Shown here piece by piece: positions 1 to 43,000 of a stretch of 64,000 nt of DNA. A program made the translations under genes and the position numbers. This DNA is from Chionis minor (Eukaryota > Chordata > Aves > Charadriiformes > Chionididae), in assembly GCA_013398295.1 (NCBI GenBank), contig VZSF01003323.1, positions 290,338 to 354,337 of the forward strand, in the 5' to 3' direction. The notes under the pieces were generated by a model, which saw only the letters and a program-made list of their open reading frames with translations, made no database searches and had not been told where the DNA came from. Every line of letters begins with the position of its first letter. Positions within the stretch are counted from its first letter, which is position 1.

Positions 1-29962
<29,962 letters not shown>

Positions 29963-30220
29963 AAGCTGCCCCCCGCCCCGTCTCGGCTCCCCCCCCAACC
30001 CTGCCCCGCCGCCGCCCTGCCCCTCTCCAATGCATGCTCTTCACCACGCCTGGGAATGAAACAAAACCAAAAGCAGGGGACAAGGAGAAAACCAAACTGA
30101 CCGGAATGGAGGGGGGAAAAAAAAAAAGTCTTTGTGCAAAAAAAAAATTAAAATCTGTCGACTTTCATTTATTACTATCACTTTTTTTTTCTGCACAGAG
30201 AAGCATTTGATGGGCGGCGG

Positions 30221-30221
30221 N
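30221..30221. other. Single-N assembly join with 13-bp duplicated flanks
   Basis: The 13 bases at 30208-30220 (tgatgggcggcgg) are repeated exactly at 30222-30234 on the other side of one N. This pattern fits two contigs joined without trimming their overlap. Confidence 0.85.
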
Positions 30222-30583
30222 TGATGGGCGGCGGAGTGGCCTGGCCAGGCTCGCGTGCTGGGGGGCGAATGAGAGCCCCCCTGGCCGCAGCCCTGCTCCC
30301 TGCCTCGAGCAGCACCCCCGGGAAGGCTTGTCCCGATGGTTTTCCGCTCCCGGAGGCCAGAGAGTCCCAGCAAGGGCGTACCAGGGGCCCCCTTTGCTCT
30401 GTCGCTTGGGCTTGTGCTGCTGTGGCTTTGAGTTTCCCTTCCCGAGGGTCTCATCCAGCCTGGAAAAGGGGCAAGGTGTGATGACAGAGTGCGGGGGTCC
30501 AAAGGGTCGGGGTGCACCAGGCAGACCGGAGCAGCGCTGCCTGCTGGGGGTGGGGGGGCAAAATCAAAGACAACTGGTTTGTA

Positions 30584-30687
30584 NNNNNNNNNNNNNNNNN
30601 NNNNNNNNNNNNNNNNNNNNNNNNNNNNNNNNNNNNNNNNNNNNNNNNNNNNNNNNNNNNNNNNNNNNNNNNNNNNNNNNNNNNNNN
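30584..30687. other. Assembly gap of 104 Ns
   Basis: A run of 104 Ns lies inside the probable 3' UTR. It is flanked on the right by a G-homopolymer (ggggggggggg), a common cause of sequencing failure. The true missing length is unknown. Confidence 0.98.
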
Positions 30688-30732
30688 GGGGGGGGGGCTC
30701 AGTGCTGCCGAATGTATTCTGACTCCCACCGA

Positions 30733-30835
30733 CATATATTTATTTATATACGGAGAACTCTAGGTGTGCCTGTGTGTGTATATACGGTAAGTGTGTGTAT
30801 ATATATTTATATGCTGTATATATAAAGATATACAC
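30733..30835 (+). repeat. A/T-rich stretch with TATATA/TGTGTG and ATTTA words
   Basis: Alternating TA and TG steps include TATATTTATTTATATACGG and TGTGTATATATATTTATATG. In an mRNA the UAUUUAU words would resemble AU-rich elements that affect stability. This reading is inference. Confidence 0.8.
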
Positions 30836-32664
30836 ATACATGGATTTGTTTTAGTCATCTGACAATGCTGGGGAGCCCCTTGGGGATTTTACGGCCCGCA
30901 CCCCCTTTTGCAGGGGCAGGACCAAGCCTCCCTGGGCACGTGCTGTGCACCCATCACTGCAGCAGAGCATTGGGAACATCACCCTGCTGCCCTTGCCCCA
31001 TCCCAGATGTTTCCAGTGGTGGGAATTGCATTTTCTCCATTAGAGGTGGCAGTGGCGAGGGGTTTTTGGGCAGCTGTGCTCTGCGGTCCCTGCGGGAGTG
31101 GGATGCCCAAGGGACGAGGATAGGGCTGTCCTTGGAGTTGTGGCTTGCTTGGCGCCAGTGGTGCCGAAGGTATGATGGCAAACCTCTCAGAGGCCTCTTT
31201 GCTGTGTTTTCCCAGGAAAAGAAGATTCCCACATCCACAGGGGAGAGACGATGTTGTGCGTGCGTGGTGGTACCCTAAGATCTGTCTTCCTGGCAGAGGA
31301 GTCCGGCTTCGGCACCTCCCCTGCCTTGGTTTCCTCTCCCCGCTCGCAGGGTCTGGCACCCCCTTTGGAGGGGGGCTGCCATAGGGGTGGCTGGGTTTGC
31401 AAGCTCCATGGCCCCAGCGTCGGGGCAGGTGGGTGTCTGAGAGCCGGCAGGGCTTTGGGGAGTAAAGTGAGATGCTTTGCCTGCCAGCCGGGGGCGATGC
31501 TGGTGGCCTTGTGGTGATGGGCGGCTCACCCTGGCAACCACCAGCATGTTTCTGCTGTGAGTTGTGTCCATCGTCAGCCTGAGCATGGTCCTGGGCAGCC
31601 AGACAGTGCTGTGCCTTTGGAGCCTCAGGGAAGGACTTGCTCCATGGGCTGGGAGTCTGGTCGGTGTGGTTAGATGAGGCTTGGTCATGCGTGTGGAGAG
31701 ACGATGTGACCTTCAGCTTGCTGGGCTGGGCAGGGGGAGGCAGTGCAGCCCTCCTCCTGCCCTTGTTCCTGCCAATGGCTTCGCTCTGCTCTGGGTTACT
31801 GTGGTCCAGGTCCTTGGGGCTGTTCCAGCCCTTCTGGCTGGCCAAGCAGCAGCTTTGGTCAGGCTTTCCTTTGGCCCTAGATAACCCATGTCTTCTCCTG
31901 ACCGAAAGATGCTATGGGCACAAACTGCCCCACTCCTGCATGTGCAGATCAGCCCTTGCCCCGGTCGCTTTGTGAGCTCCCCCAGAGGAGCTCTGCTTTG
32001 CAAGAAGCAAATCCCACCAGCTCCAAAGGCTGCCCGCTCCCAGGCTCAGTCGTGGACCAAAACCCCTCTTTCTAATGGTCAAGCTGCCCTCTGTGCACCT
32101 AAGGAGCAAGTTTTACTTCTGGGGCCAAAAACCTCCTACTGCCTTGATTGGTCCCTGCTGGTGGGTAGCAACCTCTGCTGTCCTTCTCACCCTGCGCTTC
32201 CTGAACAGATACTTCCAGCTGCCAAAGGATCCAAAAATTCTCTAGGAAGCCCTGTCCGTCACTCTGGCTCAACTCCTGCATCCCCCATCTTGATGCCTGG
32301 GGGCAAGCCGTGCCCCATGCAGCTGTGGGGAAGGTCCCTGGTGCTGGCTGGTGGTGTGGGCATCTCCTGTCACCTTCCAGTCATCCGTGAGCAGTTCCTG
32401 GCTTCAACCTGAAGCTGCTGGAGCATCGCTCCCTGTGACGGGGTTTGGGGGAGGCAAGGCCTGATGGGCAGCATGGGACAGCGTGGGGGCCAGGGCCAGG
32501 GATGCGGTGGTGCCGGGGGCCGGGGGAGGCGATGCTGTACGTGCTCTAAATATAGGTGCTGGCATCGTCTACTTCTAAATGCAGAAAGGTGTCTGGCAAT
32601 ACGCCGGGTTCTGAGTAACAGCCCGTGGGGAGGGGAGGAGGCGGCTTTTTGTGTCTGTGCCTGT

Positions 32665-32665
32665 N
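32665..32665. other. Single ambiguous base or contig join
   Basis: One N lies in otherwise continuous sequence (gtgcctgtNggcgttctt). No duplicated flank was seen, so it may be an ambiguous base or a join. Confidence 0.9.
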
Positions 32666-33647
32666 GGCGTTCTTGTTTCCCCAGCCGCTGGCGAGTGGTG
32701 CGGCGGCAATGCTCTGCAGCGGTGGTACGAGCTGGGGCAGAGCCCCTCGGGGTGCACGTTGGGCTGCGGTGTGCCAACCTGAGCTCTTTGGCATGTAAGA
32801 CCTGTGTTTTACTAAAGTACAGAAACTGTATGAAGCAAACCAGAGCCCCTTTTATCTTGGGGGCACGGAGCCCAAAAAATGTCCTGCTCCCGTCTCTCCT
32901 GCAATAGCCACAGTCCTGCTCCCGTGGTGGGAGGGCAGGCAAGGACCTGCAGGGACAAGGCGGCACCTCCAAAGCACGTCTCTGAAACCAAAAACAGCCC
33001 CCAGGAGAACCATGGAAAAGACTGCGCCGAGGGGGAAAGAAAAGCAGCCCCGAGGCACTATTGCAGCCTGTGTCTTGCTTTTCAAGCCGCTGGACTCACT
33101 TTGCTGCTGTACAATCTCTCGTCTGAGGCTTTTTGGACATCTCCTTCACCTCCCGGACACTAGGGATCTGCCACTGCACTCACTGTTGGTGGCTGCTGGC
33201 CGTCCTTGACCATGGGAGGGAAAATGAAAAAGCAGGGGACAAGTTTCAACACCTGCCTGCATGGGACAAGCCCCTGCCCAGGCAGGAATTCACTAGTAGC
33301 ATGCAACTGGTTCCCAGTGTGGTGCTGGGACTGGGCTTGAAGCCTTGCAAAAGCTCCTGGGAGGACTGTGGGAGGGGAGATGAGGCAGCTCTGGAGCACG
33401 GAGCCCCGCTGTCCCATCTGGGCTGGCTGTCCCAACCCTACCCTCCTGTCCCCTCGTGAGGCCTTGGAGGGCAGAGCTCCCCCAGCTCCTGGGGCTGATG
33501 GAGGGTGGGTGGGGGATGCTCTGCCTTTATCCCCCAGGCACTGGGGCAGGATATTGTAACATAACACACTCATTCGGACCCAAACGGGGAACCGAACTGA
33601 CCGACAGCGGTGTACAACTTCAATGTTTTTTGTCAAAAGGAAAGAAA

Positions 33648-33653
33648 AATAAA
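33648..33653 (+). promoter_or_regulatory. CACNA1E: Canonical polyadenylation signal AATAAA, probable distal end of CACNA1E mRNA
   Basis: AATAAA is followed by ACCTTGTTGTAAAGAACC, so a cleavage site about 15-25 nt downstream followed by T/G-rich sequence is plausible. It is preceded by an A/T-richer stretch (TTCAATGTTTTTTGTC) unlike the GC-rich DNA around it, as is typical of mRNA 3' ends. The link to CACNA1E is inferred from position and strand. Confidence 0.6.
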
Positions 33654-36600
33654 ACCTTGTTGTAAAGAACCGCCATGGACCCCGTCTCATTGGCATTCCC
33701 CCCATAATGGTGGGGCGGCAGGGCACCCCAGGTGAGACGCTGGACCCCCACAAAAAATCCCCATGTCAGGCAGGGGGTGGCACACAGCCTGTGCTGGGCA
33801 GCCTCATCACACGGGATGGGGTGTTCCCCAGCATAGGCAACAGGGTCCCCTGTTGTATCCCCTGCCGGTCACCAGGCAGGGTGAGGGGCTGCGAAGGAGG
33901 GAGTCAGGAAGCACATTCGGAGAGGGTTGTCACCCTGGGGGAGAAGTGGCTCGTACCTGGCTGCTTCCAGACGCCGGCTGAGGGGCACTGGGGGGGCTGG
34001 GGGTACCTGGGGGGGCTGATGCCAGGAGCCTGAGGAGCTGTTAACAGCAGCCCTGCAGCCCACTGTCTGGAGGGAGCCGAGAGCATTGAGGTGACATCGT
34101 ATTGCTGGAGAAAAGTGAGGGAACAACCGAGGGCTTGGAAAACCTGCTGGGAGCCAGGGCTTCGGGGGATTCAAACAGCTTGGCATTCCTCCACACCTGC
34201 ACCCAGGAGATGTCAAGTGGATTCAGATCCTGTTGCCTGGTCCAAAGCTCACGGGTAAGTTGTCAAGCAAAGATGCTGAAGTCAGGTCTTACATTTTTCT
34301 TTTGCAGAGCTGTTTAAAGCACAAAAAGTTCTCCGGCAGTCAGGGACGAGTCAGCATCCTGCGGCAGTCTGCAGGCTGTGCACGGGTGACAGGGATATTT
34401 TATGGCTTTTCAGCGGGACTCCTGTTTTTTTCCCAGCAGCAGGAGGGTGCTGTGCCAAGAAGAGCTCAGGGAAGGAAGGCAATTGCTCTGCTCTGATCTG
34501 GACCACTTTGAGCTGAGCTTACCTTGTGTGTCTGCCCCTCTGTGCGTGTGCCACCAGGGATAAAGCCCAGATGTTGTAACCTATAGGATCTGGCTTTATG
34601 TTGCCCTTCACTTTCTGCATCTTTCCCTTTATTTCCCACATGCTGCCAGGTTTGGTTTACAACTCTTCTGGGCAAGAAGGGCTAAAAAACATGTTTGCAG
34701 CAGGAAGTGTACAGGCTAGGTAAGAACATCGCCCAGGAGATGGCCCAGCTTTAAGGGCACTTGCCCAGATGTAGTGCAGTGACAGACAGAGGCTGGAGGC
34801 AAAGCCTAACATTTTTCAGCTGGGAAGCACATTCCCGTTTTAGAGCCTAAAAAGTGATCTGCACCTCTGACGGTGGGGAAGGCTCTGCAGGGCGGCGATG
34901 CCTTCTTCATCATAAAGGGCTTTGCCCTAGTGCTGGAAGCAGTTTAAGGAGAGGAGCTCCTCCTCTGTGGGGCAGAAGTCCTACGTTAACATTTTTTGAA
35001 GTGAGTGTATTAAGTATGAACTGCCCCAAAGGCTTTGAAAGCGGGGCTGGGTGTGCAGGTCTCTGATGGACATCCCGTGGAGCCCTGCCTGGCAGACTGG
35101 TGCCGGGACGAGTGATGGATGTTGCTAGCTGAGCACTTAACCTCCTCTGCCGCCTTTCCCCAAATCTCCTAACATATCTGGGGCTGTGAAAATGATATCT
35201 GGAGCAGCGCAGGGAAGGCAGAGCTTCACCCTGGCAAGGGAAACTGGTGCTGCAAAATGGGGAGCCTTTGCTGTCAGAGAGCCAGCGCTCTGCCTGGCAG
35301 GCGCAGAGGCTAAAAAAAGCCCCTTGACAAATGGAACAGAAAGGTTAAAATTATCTGTACATCATCTGAATAACAATGGCAATGCATATTGTACCTGCTT
35401 ATAATAGCTCCAGGAGACAGGGGATAAATCGGGAACAAAAGTACCCCAGAAACAGATGCTGCTGGCGTGCGGCTGGCAGGAGTGCTGAGGCTGGTCCTCC
35501 TCGCCAGGTCTTGGGGAGCTGGGGCGGACAGGGCCACCAGAAGCACTAAAACCTGGCCTGTGTGGGCTCCCCTCCCCTTGCCCATGGGTGCTCCAGGGCC
35601 CTTGCAGCCCCAGGTCCTGGCAGAGCTGCCCAGGTGGCTTGAGGTTTCCCAGGATGTGGGAGCAGTCCTTGCCTGCAGTACTGGCATTGCAGCGAGCGTC
35701 GTGCACAGCTTGTCTTGTATCCAGGTACCTGAGGGACATAAACAGTCCTTTTTCTGGGACTGCTGCAAATCATCACCACGTAACCTGGCTCATCTTCCTG
35801 GGAGAAGATCCTTCCTGGGGAGAGGTATCATTTTGATAGATTTTATTTCTCCCTGTATCAGTCCTGCTTTCCTCCTACCATCCTTTACAAGGCCAGATGA
35901 AGGCACAGGGCACTGAGTGCATCTGCAACTCCACAGGGCACTGGCTCTTCCCTAGAGGCTCCCCAGGTTATTTTTAAGGCAGGATGCCAGCGACTGTGCG
36001 AGCCAGGGGGGGTGTGAGGGAAGCCTGGCTCCAGTCCTCGGACACTCAAACACCCCCTCGGTCAAACGCCTGGCCATGACTATGCTCACTCCTTTCATGA
36101 AGCTGTGGTGTTGCCCTCCGAAACCTCCAGCAAAACAAGGGAAACTTGGATGTGAGGCTGCTGGAGTCAAACCCAAGGCCCTGGGGGGAGGAAGGGACAA
36201 GAGGGAGGGACTGGGAAACTTGAAAGAATGAAACTTTTGTCTTCCTTTTCCCAGTCCCATCGAGGTGTTTAAAATCCATAGGTACAAGGCTGAGTGGGCA
36301 GGGGTTTGCTCCCTCTGCGGACACAGCTGGTGGCTCAGAGGGGAGAAGCTGGGGGTGGCTCTCATCCCACCCCTTCCCTTTCATTCCTCTGGTGGTACTT
36401 ACAAGTGTGCTGTCTGGGTGCCAAGGATGTGTGTGGGCTCTGAAGTGGGGCTGGTGCTTACTCATGCCGGGAGCCACGTGGCTTTGCTGGCTCACAGGCC
36501 GGCAGCATCGATGGTTCCACGGGTAAGCATCCTCCCCTCACGGGCAAGCACATGCAATCACTGCTCCTTTCTGGCACCACTGTGGCTCCCCAGGGAACGA

Positions 36601-39600
36601 GATGCTCTCACAAGGGTTGTCCTCCCTGAAGTGCTTGAACAGCCCGGCCTCATTCAGCATCTCTACTTTTTATTCTTCTCATTTATTTATGCCTCTTCAC
36701 AATGATCTTTCTTGCTCGGTGATATGGTGCTGCACATCCACATTGGCTGTGTTTGCCAGACCACACAGGAACAGGTGAAATACTGAGGACTGCCCTGGAA
36801 GTTGGCCCTACGAGTGCATGGAAGAGCGAGCTGACAAATACCGTCTCCCAGGAACTTTTCGGGAGCTGCTTTGTGTCACCTTTGGCTTTAGAGTTGACAG
36901 GGAGTCATTTGTGTCTAAAATTATGACTTTTTTCTCCCACCCCCCATGTCTTGTCTCAGTACCTGCTGCCCCATCTCCTGGTTAAATGCCTTAGAGCAGG
37001 AAAGAGCCCACTCTGTGCATTTGCCTTTGCTGTTTCTGGGTAGATAATAAACCCAAACCATCACAATTCTGCCTTCTAAATGAATGCAAAAAGCATTAAT
37101 AGCTCTCTTTCCCCAGCTGGTATCTTCCTCTCACCAAAGCGGGGCTCTCCAGGCGCCAGGCACCCCTGGCCAGGAGCAGTTGGGTGCTGGGAGGGCTGGG
37201 CGAGCGGGTAGAAACCCAGCAGTGGCAGTCTGCATCCAAAATCACCTGAAGTCCTCAAGCTTGAAGCCATTGCAGGGTTGAGCTGGATGTCTCCACAGCG
37301 GTCCAGCACACAAGTGAGCTGCTGTAAGGACCAGGGCGTGGATGCAATGCACCCAGCAGGCTGCTCCACCATCCCAGTGGACTTCAGCAGAGGTACTGGT
37401 GCCACTTGGGGTGCAAGGGGGAGGGAATAGGGATAAGGGTAAAAGATGTGAAGTTACTTACTAAAACCAGGCCTAAGCTAGACTCTCTCCCCCTTCTATA
37501 CACCCTCCCCTGGGACCCAGTCAGTCAATTTATAGAGCAATCTGCCATAGATGATGTGATTTTCAGATTGATTTTCACAGATCTGCCTCATGGCCATCGT
37601 GAATGATGTGGGGTTTTTACCTTTCCAAAAGGGGAGGAGTTGATGAAGGAAATAAACCCGAGGGTTATACCGCCCAGTGGAGTTTAATCCCATGCTAGAT
37701 TCAGCAAATGGTGCCTGGGCAGACACGAGGGCTTTGGGCCGTGGCATTGCACCTCTGGGTCCTCTGGGCAAAGTATGGAGCATGCAGGACATCAGCCAGA
37801 GGTCCCAGCTGCCTCCTTCCCTTGGCTTCTGAAACGTTGACGGGGGCTTGCAGATAGCCTTGTCATTTCCTTCCTAATTTACATTAGGGGGGGGAAAAAA
37901 GTGCAATCAAGCTTTTTTTAGGTTTTTCTCACTGTTCAAAGGGTGGGCTTCATTTACACAGGCATAATGTTTTTAAGACCTGTCCCAGCTTGAGCCCCTG
38001 TTCCTCCAGCATGTGATACTGCGCTGTATCAGCAAGTCTCACCTCCTTTAGCAGCTAGGAGTGCATTAGGAAACCAGCGTGAGCTGTGTGAAGGAGCTGT
38101 GAATTAGCAAAGCCTCCCCTGCCCCTTGGCAAAGCCTTGTCTTACACCTCCTAGCAGGAATAGCTACAGCTGCTTTCTGCAGCAGAAGCGAGAGCAGAGG
38201 GGGTGCGATGAGGGGCCAGTGGGACAGGCCATGAATCCTTGCATCTCCTCAAGGACACAGCCTTGGGTCACAGCCGGTCTGCCACCCACAGCCCAGGCTG
38301 TCCACACCAGTCCTGGGAACAGGGGCTTTGCTGTGATCTCCACGTCCCCAAAATGCTTGGTGCCGCCAGCCATGCAGATCCCACGGTGGGTGGACCACCC
38401 CGCTGCAAGGACAAACATCCTTGCTCCCAGGTCTCAGTGATCCCTTAGGGGTGGAAGATGCCCCAGCAGGTCAGGTAGCAGGGAAGGAGAGCAACAAAGA
38501 GTGCAATCCAGGCACAGAAAGCCAACCATGCCCACCCACTCCTCTTTGCTGCTTGGGGATATTTCTGTTGTGAGTGCCGGCAAATCCCTGCCTCACCTGG
38601 TGCTGGTTTGGGAAGAGGGACATCTTTCCACCCTATGCTGAGTGGACCTGTGCTGTGGAGAACCAGCTTGCTCTTCTGTGCCTGCAATATCTCAGCAGCG
38701 CCGGTGGGGATTAAGACCTACGGCTGACAGAGAAACAGGCAGATGGGATTATCAGTCACGTGTGCCACCAAGTCTCTTCTTGTCTTAGCCTCTTTTTTCC
38801 CTGTATTAACTCCTTGAGTGGGTTTTTCCTGTACTAGCGACAGCAGTTTGATGCTTAACACAATCGGCTTCTTCCCGCTGTCTGTGAGAGGCTGGTGGGT
38901 GTTTAAACACAGCCAACAGGACATTTCTGAGCAAGGCTGGCCTTCCTCCGCATCGCATCCCAGGAGCATCCCAGCAGGAAAACCTCCCTGGGTGAGCTGG
39001 AAAGCCCAGAAGCTCACAGGGAAAAGGCCTTTGCAGATTGTTTGCCCGCTCCCACCCGGGTTTATGCTGTCCCAGATGCATCCCACCACCATCTGCGTGA
39101 CAAAAAGAGGCTGACCTGCCTAATTGCTTTTGCTAATTTTCCCCTCTCCTGCATGCTCTCTTTGTTCCAGTGCTTAGCGATCCTTGCCCTGGGAAGAGCT
39201 TTAGAGATATGCTCCGGTGAGAGCAGCTAATGGCTGGGAAGTCATCTCAGCCACAGCAGGCAGCTTTTGCTAGACCTCCTTCCTCCTTCATGCACGCTCC
39301 CTGAGCACACCTGCCCAAGGAAAAGGGGGGATAGAGACAGCTGGCCGAAAGCTGGGGTTAGCCGCCAGTTCTGGGTGCTGCGCATCAATTAATACTGGCA
39401 CAGGCTTGTTCTATGATTATTTCTCAGCTCCGGCTGTAAAGCCATTGCTGGCCTCTGAACCTCTTCCTCCACCACATCCCTGTGCTATAGGGACCCCTTT
39501 GAAATATTCAGCTAAAGCAAATGGACTGTAGGAGACTCTAGCAGAAAGAGATTTATGAAATAAAATCTGCAATGCCTGTTGGGATTAGCTGTTCCCAGAC

Positions 39601-39954
39601 CCTGTTGTTTGCACTTGCTGCCTGCACACACCTTCCGCCAACACACACATGCCACCGCAAGGCTCATGCGGTTTGGAAACGGAGCTGCTGGCATGGAGCA
39701 TATCCCCAGGCTTCCTGTGAGATGCTCTGCAGAGGGCTTGGAGCCAGTTCCAAGCTCAGATGCCCATTCCCAGCTGTGCAGATGCCTGTTCCAAGATGCA
39801 GCAATCCCCAGGTGTGGCCTATGAGGCACCTCTTAAATAGCAGTGATGAGGCTGAGGGTCTCTCCCTACTCTTCTGCTGGGCAAGTTGCAACCAGTCGCT
39901 GCAGATGATGGGTCTAGTCCTTTGGCCAGGACAGGTTTTCACTGTCCCTGAGTC

Positions 39955-40060
39955 CAGTCCTGCTTGCAGGTGGGTAAACTGGGGCACAAGATCATAGGGC
40001 TGAGAATAGCAGTTCCTAGTGGGTAGGGCATTGCTCCTCTGGTATTGGCAGGAGCTAGTG
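39955..40060 (-). mobile_element. Possible MIR-like SINE relic
   Basis: The reverse complement contains CTTGTGCCCCAGTTTACCCA followed by CCTGCAAG, which resembles the conserved 3' body of MIR/CORE-SINEs (CTGTGCCTCAGTTTCCCCA). Sequence before it on that strand (CTAGGAACTGCTATTCTCAG) fits only weakly. Recognised by eye, low confidence. Confidence 0.35.
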
Positions 40061-43000
40061 CTCACTGCCCAAGTGCTTTAATCGTGTTTCTTAAAGTTTC
40101 CTGCTGCAGAAACACCTTTCTGCTCTGGTCTGGTGGGGGATCAGGAGGCTTTCAGGCAGGGCTGTGTTTATTGGGGCTGACCTGATGTGCCCCATTGCCA
40201 CCAGGGCTCTAACCTACCCCTTGGACCAGCTTCTGCATCCAGGGGAGGGGGAGGGAAAAAAAAAGGCATATTTTTAGACACAAATGACTACAGCTCCAGT
40301 GAATTAACTTGGAGATGTTATTACAGGCCATGAAAACGGGTCAGGTTTCAGTCTGGGAAGGAAGTGGATAAGCAACAGCCTGTGATTGTCTGCTGGCTGA
40401 AATCAGGCCAGAAAAAAATGGTTTTTTCCATACTCTACCCTTTCCCTTGGCTCATGGCGCAGGGGGATCTCTCTGCCACTCCTGTGTAGCGCTGTGGGTG
40501 AAGGGGAGCTGGGAGGATGCTGTCCCACAAACAGACTGAGGCAGGAGAGAAGCTCCAGCAGCGCTGGGAGGGAGTCTGGCTCTTATCCCAGCAGCAAAAA
40601 CTTATTTTAGCTGGGAAATTGGAGGTCAGGAGGGCTAGGCAGACCTCCCAGGCTGAATTTCACAGCCATGAGTAGAACAAGTTGTTGATTTTGCCAGTGC
40701 TACCATAAGGAGACGTGTTGCAGACGGAGAACGCTGTATCCCTGTTCCTGACAAACGCCTGTCATGATAGCTTGAATATAAAGCAGGGGCTGAGGTAGGG
40801 GGAGCTTATTTAGTGTTTGTATTTTTCCATAAATTTGTATTTCTCTGTAGATCATAAGAACCTCTGGAAGCCCAAAGCAAAGCCAGGGCTTTTGGGCACT
40901 CCTGCACGCCCAACAGAAACGCAGGGGAGAGCCCCATCGCCCACAGGCTGGGTGCTGCAGAAGAGGAAGGCAAGCCAGGGTGTGTTGGCATCGTGCGGAT
41001 GGCAGCGGTATTCCCGTGAGGCACCTGGGCTGGGTGGGCCTGGTGTTGCCTGGTCCTACAGCACGGAGCCTTGTCTTGATGCCATAAAGCTGAGAGGCCG
41101 TGTAGTAATGCTGGTGGCCAAGTCACCAACCTCCCCACCCCGGGGTTGGTGCTGTGGGCCCCTGCCAGGGTGTGCTGCAGGGAGGAAGGAGGGCTGCTTT
41201 TTGCCAGGGTCACTGAGGGGAACCCTCCTTGGAGTCCTCCTCCCACTCAGCTCAGCCCTGAGAGCCTCTTTTCCTCAAGCAGCCTCTTTACCTTTGTTTC
41301 TCACCATTTGTCCAGCTCTCCCCCTGCTCCCCCTGCACCCTCAGAGAAAGGACTTGCTCTGAAAAGGGTCCTTCCATGGCAGCGTCCACCACCACATCTT
41401 GGTCCTGGCAGCTGGAGAAGTGAGACAGACGATGCCAAGACCAAGGGGTCAGCTGAGAGGTGAATGGTAAAACCGCAGACACATTTATTTCAAGGTGCAG
41501 ATGGAATTTTAGCTCATGATTATCCCTGTGCTTTGTCCTTGATACTGCGCTGTGTGTGGACAGATGTGAAATGCGGCTCTGTTTAGAGCCTGGGAATAGC
41601 AAAATCTCCCTTGAACAGCCATGTTTTAATTTGCATTTCTAGGGCTCTGGCAGAAACCCGGGTCCTGTGGTGTACTCAGTAGTGGATGCACTAAATGGCC
41701 ATGAGCGTCTATATCGCTGACCTGCTGGGGCAATCTGAGCAGCTTGGCAGACCCAACAGCTCTCCTGGGGTTAACATAGCAGTGCTGGTTGCAAGCAGCG
41801 GCTTGGGAACTGGGAGGTGGACCAGCTGGTGGGGTTTTTTTAGTGGGTTTTGGTCTATTAATCCAAACCCCAGCTTGGTCTGACTTCTTCGGTGCCACTG
41901 GCTGAATGGATTGCGACGCCGGGTTAAATGTCATCGTGCAATCAAACGGGTGACGGGTGCAGAAAGGAAGGGAGGGCAAAAGAAAAATGGAGGGGAGAGA
42001 GCAGCAGGGCTAGAGGTGACCCATGCAGACCCTGGCCTAAGAAAGTCCCTAGGAGCATGAAGATGAACTGCTCCTAGAGGAAATGAAAGGGGGGACCTGC
42101 CCCCTAGCAGCTGCTCTTTCACGTTCCTTCACAGGGCTGTGATGCTCGTACGTAGAGCTCGCATGGTCACGGTGGCAGATGTCTGCAAGGCGCTGTCACT
42201 TTTGCACCAAAAGCTCTCTCTGTGCTCCTCCAATGCTGTCAAGAAGCCCCGGGCTTGCTGCTGCTGTGTGCTGCAGTAACAGCCTGCCTCTCAGCAGAGA
42301 TGGGGCTCCTGAAGGTGGTGCCATCTGGACGCACGGGAGGAGACAGCCTTTGCTCCCTGAAACGTGTCAGCCCAGGGTGGGAGAAGCAAATCCTATTTTC
42401 TGGAGGCACGAACAGCTTCATCGATGGAAGAATGAGACTTTACTAGAGGTGCTTATCAAGTCCTGAGCATCCTGGCTCTGGCTCCAAACACGCGTTACCT
42501 GATGACGTGAGGTCCCAGTGGTGGAGGGATGAGAGTGTGCCTTTGGTGAGAGCAGATGCTTGCAGGCAGCTTGCTCGCTGGCCGTACAGGCAGCGGTGGC
42601 CTGCCTTGCCTGCCCGTTGCAGATTGAGCTCGCCTGGCACGAGGCTGGCTCCCTGCAGACTGGTTGTTTGCATGCCTGGTTGGCTGCTGGTACCTCATGT
42701 TGGCTGGTGTGATGCTCCCCGGGGTGAGGATGGCTGCAGATATTTTGATGGAATCTAAAAATCTTTCTGCACATAATCAAGATGCACCCAGTAATCGGTC
42801 TGTACTCTGTGGCCTGGTGAAATCTGGCATGTCACAACAGTCCCCAAATCAGGGATGTATCTCAGGAGACCCATGCAGCTTGTTTCAGACAGAAAAGCCC
42901 AGCGTGGTCACATGGAAGTTTGTGCGGCTTCCCCGGCCAACAAAAGAGGCTGCATGGGAATCGGTTTGCAGCTGCAGCTGGAAAAGATGACTTGAAGTGC

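Larger units (their letters stand above)
29963..33670 (+). other. CACNA1E: Probable CACNA1E 3' untranslated region
   Basis: After the stop there is no further recognisable coding sequence up to a canonical AATAAA at 33648. I infer one long 3' UTR of about 3.7 kb. It contains A-runs near 30115-30150 with an ATTAAA-like word near 30147, an A/T-rich stretch with ATTTA words at 30733-30835, the 104-N gap and two single-N joins. Shorter transcripts ending near 30.2 kb are possible. Large open frames on both strands (for example 30979-31845 minus) are not recognised. Confidence 0.6.

Noticed and set aside
30979..31845. 288-codon minus-strand open frame in the 3' UTR region
   Set aside because: The translation is Pro/Ser/His-rich with no known domain, and several other frames are open over the same GC-rich DNA. 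This is typical of chance frames.
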